This document shows positions 24,201 to 35,100 of a stretch of 58,777 nt of DNA, piece by piece. The notes beneath the pieces were generated by a model. That model made no database searches. It had not been told where the DNA came from and saw only the letters and a program-made list of their open reading frames with translations. The position numbers were made by a program, and so were the translations under genes. Within the stretch, counting starts at the first letter, position 1. Each line of letters begins with the position of its first letter. The stretch is from IMG/VR virus record IMGVR_UViG_3300002514_000020, positions 5 through 58,781 of that record; one strand, given 5' to 3'. Source of the stretch: a virus.

Positions 24201-26234
24201 GAGGTCTATGGGGTTTACACACACACATCCACATCTGATGAACGGGAAACTACCCTGATATTTGACGACACAACTGTGGTAGTTCCTTTCGCTAAGAAGA
24301 TAATGGTGAAGTACGACAACCGACTACCAATCAAATTTTGGGGTGGAGATGTCGTTGGCGGAGAAGATTTGTTTGCTCCTATTGATAGAAATAGTACCTG
24401 CCAATGTACTTCTGGCGTAGCAAAAAACGAAGAGTTCAGACTGAACTTAGGGTTCCCTTATTACGACTTTACAATTAACAATAGGTATTATGTTCCATCA
24501 AACCAAACAATGGCTATTACCCAGCAATGTAATACTGTTGACCTCAACTATATCAGGCAGATGGTTATTATGTACCCATCACAGACACGCTCGCACACAT
24601 GGTACTGTTATGAGGAACGGATAACCGATGAGTTTGTTCCGTCTGGGCTGAATGGGTATTTCCCAGCGACACACTATATCGTGCGACCATGTAAGTTCGA
24701 TTGTGACGACCCGAATGACGACTACTGTGATGGAGACTACTGGATTTCCACAATCTACCGTGACGATTATCCAAATTCAGAAAACCTTACTTGGGCGTGG
24801 GGAGGCTTTAGATACAACAAGCTGGCTAATGCTGACTACTCAAGAGAGCCTGACCACATCAAGTACACCACCAAGCCGATAGTAGGGTTTGTTGAGGAAA
24901 CAGATTTCTGTACCAGACACATTTGGACACCCGAAAGAAACATTGCAGCACAGGACACCCCAAGTTTACGGACGTTCCCAGAACTCAACCACTATGACCT
25001 TGATGACGCGCAGGGAGGAATCAAGCGCGCATTTAGTTCCCTGTCAGACAAGGGGCATAATCTTTACGCGATTACCGATAGCGGTATTGCGATGGTGTTA
25101 ACAGGTAAGAAAATACTATCAGACATTAACGCCACAGAGATTGCGCTGATGGGGAGTGGAGACAATCAGTTTGTTCAGTTGGAATACTGGCTCTCAAGAG
25201 TGATAGGAATGAACGATGAAACATGGAGGTCTTATGCAGAATGGAACAATGTTCTTTACTGGACAAACTTCAATTCAGCATACCAACTACTTGGTAATGA
25301 GATAGTTGATATTGGAAGGAAAGCATATTACCCAACAGTACGAAGCGAAGTTATTAGTAAACTTGGGGTGGGTCATGAGAATAAGTTGTGTGGAAATTAC
25401 GACACGCTTCATAACGAATACTGGGTAGATATATCAAGGAAATGTGTTGACATAATTCTTGTGAAAAAGTTTTATGACCCGATGGAAGATTTCGTGAGCG
25501 CTCCATACGTTCACGACATCAGGGTTACTGGTCTTGGGGAAAATTCAGACGGAAGACTTCGCTTACCAGCCGTTATGCCAACAGCAACAGACAGACTTTG
25601 TGTTACCAACAATAGCGGCCAAACCATAATAATTGAGCAACTGGTGTTCGCTCAAATAGTCGAGTACCCAATCGAAGATGGAGATACAAAATGCTTTTCC
25701 TTACATGTTGAAACTGGTCTCTGGCAATTTGAGGCTGCCGAAGACCCTTGCTTTGCGAACACACTTGTTTACAACCCACTCAAGGAACATTGGAATGGGA
25801 AGTACGACTACATCTTTGATAAGTACATCTCATTCAATGGGAGAACCTTTGCTTGTAGAGATGGATTGACATACGAACTGAACAAAGGCTACATCATAAA
25901 TGGTGAGGAAATTGAGTATGAGTTGTCGGAAGTGTTCGCCCCAGCAGGTATCGGTGAGGGAGAATTTAAGAGAGTGCGGATTGCGTCTGACGAAAAGCCG
26001 ACATCTGTTGATTTTAGAAATTTTGTAGCAGACCCGATACAGGCAGAAATGAGTACCGCCAACTTCGGACAGTTCTACCTTAAAAACTACAACGGATGGG
26101 AACAGCATATACCAAGAAAATCTGCTGCGCCACACGATAGATTTCAAGGGCGAAGCGTTGTGGTTGGAGTTAAACACAAGGGCGAAGCGTTCGTTCTTAA
26201 AATGATGGCAGTTCAATTTGCGCCAATGAAATAG
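21240..26234 (+). CDS. Very large tail protein (tail nozzle/muzzle-like)
   Basis: A 1664-residue, beta-rich, acidic protein with many Tyr, Asn, Gly and Cys. Near residues 500-560 it has a Cys-dense stretch (CNPTFCPTCSFGIPLYVPWC, then more Cys). Short repeated styles such as DPLSPFAGDLAYVWIEND and VWIEN suggest beta-propeller or knob modules. It follows the connector trio and precedes the ejection-like proteins, the place of T7 gp12 (tail nozzle, 794 residues) and of the crAss-like muzzle. At 1664 it is about twice the T7 protein. A tail-nozzle role with added receptor or plug domains is inferred; no enzyme motif was found. Confidence 0.6.
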   Translation: MKQTHFPYITKTVGAGANTQSDEELLGAGEDGEYLNARNARTNDMEGSSNVSVKIKGEELLLPDVDNSCTAEYGGGALPDGWECLLLEEIHEQLIEVWANENTAINPFLRIDGVIVASHEDLPFLIEYPLQWDKDESCVGGEIFITDFRTPPIILNIKDMLLNNGVGVGDETGVCTEKYYEQFNIGRYTVNLDVSMDSFKFIRITSNPYTLGVDLILGTGGLPCGQYQYQFRFVDEDGNRSSFSPPTVMIPVPQQFDSASTPYPYSKTFGGEAAEDTGYGIHLRTRINNPLNYDYIEVKRIPYNNGEGLGFTPNGEIIGVWEIAHGERSVVNIVDYGAEPEEEILVEEDVMRLSAIQAAKAIRYFGRRLNLMNIKYASRDLDAQVTYKQLNGVEMFPVQKYLGKSGHADPYDSAYHKSYKNNEYYGFGVILYDGQGNYSFVDEVENFDNYKFPHRREEIGVGNSHTFSSSQRPLVKSMMGDLPTNGVWEIFDLHDPIEKTDACSFINIYGCQPDLDGTVHKLCNPTFCPTCSFGIPLYVPWCADPWPAHGVNHNPSSFGCSPVSCVLTAAPPFFMSLSYDAPYTPFHPTSYTDPNVNGHNYVPNVRVGWECQPASWTMDKFVDYNPQGFSPDWYSMGMGFAGLETYPTWAKGFSIVRTKAAGRVVAEGIGMYKLNPAVNPNQTSNNNDTKATKDKHRLWFYSSDIENAIGVNPQEVQLMQATPSNYKVQLISPMGFFSEMYHGRFDDTQVDHTVDLISYARLQYEDGSINIKDTPSQIGDNGHVQFGSWRNDATTESMGWATQQGTEGRATDANGELKTFGLAGITFVTDGDRLSPKFELTLGENVYRTSNIAFDDCNKRFNHPRLRKFHEPFYIVQIIRDDVQIPQGQTTKQFIGTGHYQKIEAIIGVGNGNYGNQYKLVDERWEDCCPALDPLSPFAGDLAYVWIENDQEEYDRWLNVTYQTQVFIDAVHADILANGFFLDANGFEVYGVYTHTSTSDERETTLIFDDTTVVVPFAKKIMVKYDNRLPIKFWGGDVVGGEDLFAPIDRNSTCQCTSGVAKNEEFRLNLGFPYYDFTINNRYYVPSNQTMAITQQCNTVDLNYIRQMVIMYPSQTRSHTWYCYEERITDEFVPSGLNGYFPATHYIVRPCKFDCDDPNDDYCDGDYWISTIYRDDYPNSENLTWAWGGFRYNKLANADYSREPDHIKYTTKPIVGFVEETDFCTRHIWTPERNIAAQDTPSLRTFPELNHYDLDDAQGGIKRAFSSLSDKGHNLYAITDSGIAMVLTGKKILSDINATEIALMGSGDNQFVQLEYWLSRVIGMNDETWRSYAEWNNVLYWTNFNSAYQLLGNEIVDIGRKAYYPTVRSEVISKLGVGHENKLCGNYDTLHNEYWVDISRKCVDIILVKKFYDPMEDFVSAPYVHDIRVTGLGENSDGRLRLPAVMPTATDRLCVTNNSGQTIIIEQLVFAQIVEYPIEDGDTKCFSLHVETGLWQFEAAEDPCFANTLVYNPLKEHWNGKYDYIFDKYISFNGRTFACRDGLTYELNKGYIINGEEIEYELSEVFAPAGIGEGEFKRVRIASDEKPTSVDFRNFVADPIQAEMSTANFGQFYLKNYNGWEQHIPRKSAAPHDRFQGRSVVVGVKHKGEAFVLKMMAVQFAPMK

Positions 26235-26242
26235 TAACTTTG
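26235..26242 (+). promoter_or_regulatory. TAACTTTG element 5 bases before a start codon
   Basis: Exact TAnnTTTG overlapping the stop codon of the large tail gene (TAG, 26232-26234, is just upstream), with ATG 26248 five bases later. A TTG lies 14 bases upstream, shorter than the usual 17-23. Confidence 0.35.
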
Positions 26243-26247
26243 AAACG

Positions 26248-26973
26248 ATGAAGAATTTATCCACCCCCCTTATTATATGTCTTTACGCTATCATTCTGGT
26301 AGTGTGGTTCTTTGCCCCAGACACGGATTTAGGAAATATAACCCTTAGTTGGATGGCTGCGCTTGGTGCTGCTGGACAAAGTGGCATGTTGGGTGGAATG
26401 GTGAACAAAGCCAAAGAGGGCGGAGACAAGATTGAAAGCCTGACCAGAGAAAGGCACGCAGCCCACAAGCAGGGAGCCGCAGGTGTGGTTCAGATGATAC
26501 AGGGTGTGGGGATGGAGAGCATTGGCAGAAGGAAGGAAAAGAAAGCAGAAGCACTATTCCCAGAACTTATTGACCCCTCACGCGCACAGGCGCACTCGAA
26601 CTATCAAAGGATGGAACGTGGCGCAGCCACAGGGAGCCTGTTTCAGAATGAAGTGAACACCTTGATGCAAGGGCAAAGGGGGAGAGAGGCAGCAGTAGCA
26701 CGGATGGCTGGCACAGGCGGTTCAGCTTTACAGGCAATGGCATTATCCTCAAGAGTATCTGGGGAACAGAGAAATGCGCTCATGTCGGGCGTTATGGCTA
26801 ATCGAGACAAATACACAGCGTTGGCTGACGCAACATCAAAAGAGATGTCTCAAAGAAAGCTTGAGTTGAAAAGCTGGAAGTATTCTCAAAAGATGGCTGA
26901 TGCCAAGAAAATGAAGAGTGCTGGTAGAGCGAACATGCAAGCTGGCTTGGCGAACACGATGAACGCAGCATAA
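26248..26973 (+). CDS. Internal virion / ejection protein, gp14-like
   Basis: A 241-residue protein with one N-terminal hydrophobic span (about residues 7-24, PLIICLYAIILVVWFFA), a Gly/Ala/Met-rich segment (ALGAAGQSGMLGGMVNKAK) and then long charged helices rich in Ala, Met, Arg. Size, the membrane segment and place after the tail nozzle gene resemble T7 gp14 (196 residues), which leaves the virion and forms a pore in the outer membrane. It is the first of an ejection-like trio with 26973-29078 and 29137-44871. Confidence 0.6.
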   Translation: MKNLSTPLIICLYAIILVVWFFAPDTDLGNITLSWMAALGAAGQSGMLGGMVNKAKEGGDKIESLTRERHAAHKQGAAGVVQMIQGVGMESIGRRKEKKAEALFPELIDPSRAQAHSNYQRMERGAATGSLFQNEVNTLMQGQRGREAAVARMAGTGGSALQAMALSSRVSGEQRNALMSGVMANRDKYTALADATSKEMSQRKLELKSWKYSQKMADAKKMKSAGRANMQAGLANTMNAA

Positions 26974-29078
26974 TGGCCAAGAAAAGGAATAAAAAAAAAC
27001 AAGCGCGAAGCAGAGGACGGAGGGGAGTTAATCCGCCTAACGCTGGCAACCCCAATAACTATATCAGCCAGTCCAATAATCCCACATCTTCCGCGCCACC
27101 AAGCAACCCTACCGCAAGCTTCTTCGGACAGATGGGAGCGATAAGGCATCCGAAAACGCCCTCTTCTGGTATGGCTGCGGCAAAAGCCAGAGGGTCAGCA
27201 GCAGGAAAATCAGCAGTAGCCAGACTACTTGGGAAAACACCACACACAGGAACCCCTGATGGTGGTGGCAGTATAGCTGACATCTTCGGACAGATGGGTG
27301 ATTTAGGTGGTATCTCTGGCGACATGGGAAACCCTGATATGCTTGGTAATCCAGCGAAGTATGAAGACGCAAACAGGGGTCATTTGTCACTTGAGCAATA
27401 CTACCCACACTACATGGAGAACCCTGTGGTATCTCACGTTCAAGGCTCCATGATAGGAACCCAACCAATATTTGTTGAAAGCGGTTATCTTGCTCCCATT
27501 GGGATGCTCCACGCCAGAAAAAAGGTTCTCACAGACGCAGCCAAAGAAGCATATTACAGGCAGAAGAAAGTACAGGAGCCGCCTGAAAAAACACCGTTTC
27601 CTGATGCAGCTTGGGAGGAAACTCATGGAGCGTATGAGGGAGATATTAACCAAGCGTACTACGAGAAGTACAAGGAAATTTATATGCGACACGGTGGAGA
27701 TGGCGCATCAGCAAAGTTTGAGATAGAAGAGTGCGGCAGAGCGCTTAAAGCAGACGCAGCCCTCATCGATGAAGTAGCAGAAAGGGTGCAGAAAATAGAA
27801 GACCTACCTGCTGGCTCTTTCAAGCCCCAAGCTACTATGGATATGGTCTGGGACTTCTATAATAATATTGATGAATTTATAGCAGCATCTCACGATGAGA
27901 AGCAAAAGATGTTCCAGCGCTTCGGATATGGTGCTAAATTACCAACGCTGTATGCTGACCACATGAAGCAGTATGTCGATAAGGACATTGCTACCAAGCT
28001 TGGTATTGAAACTTTAGATGGGGTGGACAAAAAACTACTGGCAAAAACAACGAGTTCATACCTAACGCCACCCAAAAGGAAGTGGTTGGTTGACACTTTC
28101 ATGCAAAACAACAAAGCCGAACTAACAGGTCATGGTGGTGTGTATGCAGGTAAAAAACCTGCTTATGTTAGAGAACAAGTAGAGAAAGACATCGCGAACT
28201 TCTACAAAGCCAATCTCGGAATTACTTGGACACAGGTTTCTGATGGAGGTGATGGTGGTGGAGGCGGCAAGGACACCCCAACTCTCTATCGCTCCATCTA
28301 TGAGAGCAAACAGCAGATAACCGATCTGGTCAAATACGCTGGAAACGAGAGTAATTTGAGGTCTGGGCTGTTGGATGAGAACAACGACATCACATTCCCT
28401 GACGGAACGGTGGCGCAGATATTCTCGCTTGAAGTAGATGATCTCGGAGGGATGCAGCTTGACATCGGACTGGGAGCAACGGACAAAGAATGGCGCACGT
28501 TCACAGGCGAGGAAATAGGAAAGCTGATGGACAGCGACATAAACAGAGACGATTTCGATGGAATAGACAGAGACGCGGTTCCTATGGGAGCGTCAATGGA
28601 AGGGAAGCACATGGGTTCAAACATCGGCTTTGTCAAGGTTAAAGATGGAAAGGTCGGCAAAAACCTTCTTAGTGTTGCGCAGGTCGGAACAACGAACGAT
28701 AGCGATATGAGAATGGTGGCTGTTTCCGAGTACAGGTTCGGGTTAGCTGCTGAAAAAGCTGCTGCCTTCGCCAAAGACCTTGCGAGAGTACGGGAAGAAA
28801 GAAAGGATGGCACTAAAATACAAGACATCGACTTCGGAGACGACCAGTTTGCAGAAGCCCTACTGAAGTTTCAAGTGCTGTCAGACAACGAGATGATTAC
28901 AGGCGTAGACGATAACGGCTTTACCGTTCGCTTCCTCAGAGACATGCACAACCCAGCAGTTGTAGCAGAACTTGATAATCAGATTGACGACAGCTACCAC
29001 AAAAAACTCTTTAGGAAACGACCCAAAGCTGGCGAGGGCGGAGTGGTCTTTGATGAGACTGGCGGTGGGGGAAAGTAG
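26973..29078 (+). CDS. Internal virion protein, gp15-like
   Basis: A 701-residue protein coupled to the previous gene by TAATG. It starts with a very basic tail (MAKKRNKKKQARSRGRRG), has a Gly/Pro/Ser/Ala-rich disordered part to about residue 125 with two copies of FGQMG, then a long helical and mixed domain and a Gly-rich loop (SDGGDGGGGGK) near residue 430. No catalytic motif seen. Length is close to T7 gp15 (747 residues), and the position is the same. It probably sits inside the capsid and forms part of the conduit for DNA. Confidence 0.55.
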   Translation: MAKKRNKKKQARSRGRRGVNPPNAGNPNNYISQSNNPTSSAPPSNPTASFFGQMGAIRHPKTPSSGMAAAKARGSAAGKSAVARLLGKTPHTGTPDGGGSIADIFGQMGDLGGISGDMGNPDMLGNPAKYEDANRGHLSLEQYYPHYMENPVVSHVQGSMIGTQPIFVESGYLAPIGMLHARKKVLTDAAKEAYYRQKKVQEPPEKTPFPDAAWEETHGAYEGDINQAYYEKYKEIYMRHGGDGASAKFEIEECGRALKADAALIDEVAERVQKIEDLPAGSFKPQATMDMVWDFYNNIDEFIAASHDEKQKMFQRFGYGAKLPTLYADHMKQYVDKDIATKLGIETLDGVDKKLLAKTTSSYLTPPKRKWLVDTFMQNNKAELTGHGGVYAGKKPAYVREQVEKDIANFYKANLGITWTQVSDGGDGGGGGKDTPTLYRSIYESKQQITDLVKYAGNESNLRSGLLDENNDITFPDGTVAQIFSLEVDDLGGMQLDIGLGATDKEWRTFTGEEIGKLMDSDINRDDFDGIDRDAVPMGASMEGKHMGSNIGFVKVKDGKVGKNLLSVAQVGTTNDSDMRMVAVSEYRFGLAAEKAAAFAKDLARVREERKDGTKIQDIDFGDDQFAEALLKFQVLSDNEMITGVDDNGFTVRFLRDMHNPAVVAELDNQIDDSYHKKLFRKRPKAGEGGVVFDETGGGGK

Positions 29079-29124
29079 GGAAGACTTCTTAAACGCAACC
29101 CTAAGTGGGAACGGTAGTAATTCG

Positions 29125-29132
29125 TAACTTTC
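29125..29132 (+). promoter_or_regulatory. TAACTTTC element 4 bases before the giant gene
   Basis: Seven of eight bases of GTAACTTTG (26234-26242) recur here as GTAACTTTC, with ATG 29137 four bases later. The 58-base gap before the giant gene otherwise holds nothing I recognise. Confidence 0.3.
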
Positions 29133-29136
29133 GCCA

Positions 29137-32100
29137 ATGGCAATTCCTTTACAGACCGCGCCTGATGATGTAACCTCTACCGCCACAGGGAAACCAAAGG
29201 CAGGTGGCGCGGAAAGCATGGCTGTTATAGAAGCGCCTACGCCTAAAGCTGGCGGAAAGGAGCAAGACCCACCAGTTGAGCCAGAGAAATTTACGAAATT
29301 CTCTATACTCAAGGAACTTCAAAGCCACTTAGGAAGAAATGCATCACCAAATAAATTCGGTGTCACCCTTAAACAAGAGGGTGGTAAAAAGAAGATTTAC
29401 GATTTCCTTAATGATAAGCGTGGGGGAACCTTGCCAGAGTTCAATGAATGGGCAAAGGCGTTCGATTACGTTGCCCCACCACCAGAACCAGTTGAGGGGG
29501 TTCCATACAAGCTAACCCCAACACAGAGAAGGGAGGCTGCCAAGAATAAGAAGGAGTTTGGGACTAAAGCGGCAGGGGAACTTTTTGAAAATACGAAAGG
29601 GGCAGGAGACCTGTCGGAATACAGGAAACCAGTCGAAAGGTCAGAGCGGCTTTTACCAACAGAGGCAGGGGAGTTCTATACGTGGTGGAACACCGACCAA
29701 GATGTGCTGGCGTGGAGACACGAAATCGCGCTCAAACATAGGGTTGACCCAGACCCAATGGACGCTGACTATGATTATGTAGCCGCGTGGAAAGCTGGTA
29801 TTGTCCCAGAGAAAACTGACGTTGACGAGGGCAAGGCGAGTTCCGCTCGCGCACTACGACCTACCAGTAGAAACAATAAACTAATAGAAGGATGGAAGCC
29901 AACTGACGGAGAGGCATCTTCTCACCTAATGGCATCGGCAACCGTAGATGGAAAGAATGTTGCGTACCCAACCCTATTCCCTATAGACCCAAATAATATC
30001 ACATCCGACCCAAGTGGCTGGATGGAGATGACGGAAGAAAATGGGTATGATAAATGGGACGCGCTAAAAGAAGCACACAAAAGAGGCGAGATATTCTTTT
30101 TCGACACAAGGGAAGAGGCAGAGGGTTTTGCGAAAGGAGACTGGAAAGGGAAAAGACATTGGGCATCAGTTGACCCAGAGACAGGTGGCTACCTGAAAGG
30201 AGAAGCACACCCTACAAGGTGGAAAGAAGAACACTATCAGACATTCGGCTTTGACCCCGATGCTTATGGGATAGATGTGGAACAGAGCCTTGAACTTACC
30301 CTACTGGAAGCACAGAGCAGGGGAGCGTTCGATGATGACATATATCCTGCTGATAGCCCATATCCACTACCAACATGGAAGGAATTAAACCTTACACTTA
30401 GAGAGCCAACGGAAGCCGAGAAGATAGAGCGCGCTGCCAAGAAGGTGGCGAAAGACCGAGAAGCTTTCAGACTACGCAACTCCCTGAACAATCTTGCTGG
30501 GATAAATAAATCAAAGACGTTTCAAGAAGAGATGTCTGGCAGCCAAAAACCAAAGAAAGAGGGGGAAGAAGAAACCCCAGAGACCAACCTTAAAGAAGGT
30601 ATCACACCAGAGACCGAGCAGTTCCATAGATATAAACCGCTTTCACAGCTTGGTATGTTCTTCCTTACGCCAGCAGAACGCTCCATTGCGGAGGTATTAA
30701 AGAAAGAGGTTGAAGTAATTGAGAAGTCAGAATTGAAAGCCGATGGCAGCCTAAGACCTGACAGCGACCTATCTCAAAAATGGTCAACGCGCACCCTTGA
30801 TAAAGCACAGAGCATTAGTCCTGAATGGTCTCCATTATACAACCCAACGGACTATACAACCAAACTGGCAATGTTCGGGGTTTATGAGGCGGCAATGGCG
30901 GAGTTGCATGAGGCAGCTTATCAATTCAAGAGGGTTGCTGTTGGAGCAGGTTACTCGTATAAAAGAGAAGAGAAGGACGCAAAGGAGCAACCAGAAATTT
31001 CAAACCAACAGTCTCGAACTTTAGAGAATTTAGCAGCTAATAGAAGGAGGGCGCAAGAGACATACGAGCGGCTTTACAGTCTATTCGGAATGGACGCAGA
31101 TGGAGTGTACCCAGAGGTTTATATTGGTTCAGGTGATAACCACGCTTTAAGGGACACATACAACATGTTTGCTTTAGGAGTGGAGCGTCTTACCCCAGAC
31201 TTTCTACCGAACTCAAGTGCTACCGAGCAATTCTTGGAAGCAAAGATGAGGTTTGAAACTGCGTTCGATAATATGCGTGATATGAGTAGGGTGTTCTTAA
31301 CGAACAACTCTTTTGCTGAAACAAAAAACACATCCATCCCAAAGCGATTTATGGAGAAAGCCCTTGAAGGGAACATGGGTGCTGTTGCTCCTAAGAATAT
31401 GGGTATAGGTATCAAGACGGAGGAAGACGCGAGAATGAACGCTTTTTCCAGCCTATACCACAACGGCATCTATGATGTAATGAAACAAACAGGCATGTAT
31501 TCCAATAAGACTTTGGAAGACCTGATGGATAAAACAGGAAGAAGCCCAGTTACAGGCGAACTGTTTGCTGACTTTTCTGGTGGTCTTGGAGGGTTCTTGC
31601 CAACCTTATATGTAGCCAGAGGAACAATAATGAAGTTCGGAGGTAAGAACGCTCAAATGATGTTCCAAGCTATGAGGCGGAGTAAAGTTCCATCCACCCG
31701 TAGATGGGGAGTGTTAGGGAATATTCTACTTGAAGAGGCTGTATTTCAAGCAGCAGGTGGTGAGATAGGTGCTGGTGCTGGTTTTGGCGCAGCAGGAATG
31801 GCTACCGAGTTCATGCACGGAAGGACATTCGGAGGTAAGTATGGTGGTATCATATCAGCCATAGGGAATAAGTTTCTGGCAATGGCGACCACAGGAGTTA
31901 CCATGACATCAGCAATGGAGTTCTCGAAACTTACTGGCGCACTTGCCCACAATATAATTGAAGGTGGTGACGGAGAGCGGTTCATTGAAGCACTCCAACT
32001 TCGCAATAACAGAGGGGAGATGATTGAACTCTCGGATTTTGCCAAGCATAAGTTGATTGAGATGACGGTAAACTCCTTCTTCGGGCTTGCGCACGGAAAT

Positions 32101-35100
32101 TTGAAGGCTGATGTCAGAGACCATATCAATCCCCGAATAGATGAGGGCAAAGTTAAGTGGTTGGATAAGGAGCGTATGGAGATACGTCAACTCGCACGCG
32201 AACTTGAGAAAAAGGGGTACAAGGATATGGCTGACGAGATGTACCATTGGAACAACTCGCTCCCCCTGACGATCAGAAGAAACATGTCCCTTATTTCCGA
32301 GGTGGGAAGAAGCGCAGACGCTACTGGTGTTCCATATTTTTCAAAGAACCAGCGCTACAAGGTGGCTGACGGTGATGTTGGAATGACGCGAGAGGTCACG
32401 AAGGATGAAAAGAACAAACTCATTATCAACGAAGACGGACACCTTGTTTACTCTGAACCTAAAAAGAGCATTACAGACGAGTTGAGTGATGCAGATATGG
32501 TCAAGGAAAACCCTGACTTCGACCTTGCGAAAAAACATAACATCTCTGACGACATCTATGAGTTGGCGTTCAGAGGAAAGACCGCAACCGAAACTGCTGC
32601 GGAACTTTACGGTCAGATAAAGAAGGGTTCTATTGTTGTTAAAGACCATAATGGGGTTCCTATCAAGGGGAGGAAAGCAAAAGCGCGCCTGAAAGAAATT
32701 GTTGAGGCGGCACACAAACAAAAAGCTGTACCATCTATTGATAAGCTGCGTGAACTTGAGAACGAGTTTATGATACACACAGCCATAGGTAGAAACGGAG
32801 AGAAGTATCGTGCGAAGCAAAAGGAACTTGGTCAGATAGAATACGAGATCAAATTCCATAAGGAACAAGTGGAAAAGGCTGGGGAAGAACCCAGTCAATA
32901 TGATGCAAGTGCCATTGCTATCAAAGACCTTGAGGTTAAAAAAATCAAGAAGCAAGCGGAGATTGATGGGATGAAGGTGGATAAGCGCATACGTGAGATC
33001 GCTAAGAATGTAGAAGACATCCAAGACCAGTACAATAACTGGCGAGCCAGCGCTGACAGACTATTCTATGAGCGACCAGTTGAGCGCATTGGGGTTCGTG
33101 ATGTGGTTACTGACCCAGCCGAAATTGACCAACGGGTGCAGGAGTATGTTGATAAAGAAGGTGAGACCTTCCAACTGAAACCAACCTACAAGATTGATGG
33201 GAAAGAGGTTAATGAGAAAACCGCGCTGGAATACCTCAACAAAAGCAGTAACCGTGACAAGATACTTCGTGGAGAAAGTGACGTAAGCGCGGAAAATATA
33301 ACTGGCGACAACGCGGTTATTAACTCGCTTAGACGGATTAACAGAACAGAAAAGCCGTTCGGTGAGTACGCAGAAAGCGAGAGCAGGAACACAACCTTCA
33401 AGGATGCTGATGGCGCACAGGTATATCGTACCGAAGAAGATGGCTCGTACCGAAGAGGGAAACTTGTAAAAGAAAAGGGCGGAGAGTACACGTTCCGTAG
33501 TGGGTCAGGCAAGGAAGCCGACAGTAAGCCAGTAAGCAGAAGCGAGGAAGGTGGTGTTGATGTCAGGGAAACCTTAGAAGGAGCGGTTGAGCAAGGAGCG
33601 GTTGTAGAGAAAGAAGGGACAAAAGGGCGGCTTATTAAAGGTGAGGGCGGTAGGTATGCTATTGAAACAGCAGACGGTAAAGTGTATGATGTAGCCCCAT
33701 CGCAACCCAAAGACCGACTTGAAGACCACAACATCAAACCATTGGGGAGTGAGCGGAGAATAGAAGACACCGACAAGCTGGGAGAAAAGGGATTTACTTT
33801 GGCTGACCCGTTGATGGAGCAGCCAGTACGAACCAAAAGAAAGCAGCCGTCAGAGTTGAGTGCCGATGGGAAGCGCATCACAAAAGGCAAAGAGGTCTAT
33901 GAGGTCAAGGAGGTAAGAAAAAACGAAAAAGGAAAGGTCACATCCATTGGTGCGCAGAAGCTTGATGCCAAAGGAAAGCCAGTAGGCAAGAAAGTTTCTT
34001 TGCGTAATGACGATGTGCTGTACCAAATGGAGTTGTTCAATAGACAACCACCAGCGAAGGGAGTGAAATTCTCAACTGTTGAGGAACATGAGGGCGAAAG
34101 ATATATTGTTGAGCATGAGGGTGAACATGAGGTCTCAAGAACAAAACTGACGACTGTTGAGAAACAACGGGAAGCCGAAGTCGAAGCCGAGCAGAAAGCG
34201 GAGGTAAAGAAGCAAGAAGCGGAAGCGGAAGCGGAAGCGGAGATTGATGAGTTCTTAAAGGAAGAACCAGAGTTAGCAGAGGAACTTGAGAAGGAGTTTG
34301 AAAGCGAGAAGGTTGAAGAGAAAACACCAGAGACGGAAGAGGTTGAAGCGGCAGAGGAAAAGCCGAAAAGCCTTATAGATGAGTTGCTGGACGAGTTGAC
34401 TGACGAAGACCTTGCAGAATTTGGTCTTGAGACAACAAAGAAAGGCACGATTGAGGCGATGGAAACCAGTAGTGGTAAAACGCCAGAAGAGATCAAGAAA
34501 GCGAAAGTCCGTGCGCTGATAGGGAAGATGTTGAAAGACAAGAAAGAACTTCTTGCTGACCAACGGTTTCAGAAAAAGGTTAGTGACCTTTACGATGCCA
34601 TGTCAGAGCAAGCGGAGATGGTGGGTAGTAAAGAGCAATACGCAGAGTATGTTGCGTCAGTAGCGTCTGGTCTAACACCAAACGTACACGGTAAGAGACA
34701 TATCGGAAGTAAAGCTAAAGGCGTTGTATATACACACCCAACAGAGAAACTTGGCTTCGTGGATGGATATGATGGTTTGCGAGCAGAACCATATTTAATA
34801 AACCAGCGAAAAGAAGAGGCTATAGGGGAGTTCGATACATCGCCCCTTATCGCTGGCGAGTACAGGATAGAAGCACCAGAGCAATCACACATGCTTGGCT
34901 CTGTAGAAGACATAAGTAATTTCACAAAAGGTATAGAAGATGGAAAATACGGAGGAATACCAACAGAACAATCTGGTACGGGCGGAGCGGCTAAAGGGGT
35001 TAGACCCGAAGGTGGCAAGGCGACTGGCGAACCCGATGGCGGAAGTGGAGGAAAGGGACAGTCTGGAACAGATGGCGACAGGGGAGAAGTGGATGCCGAC

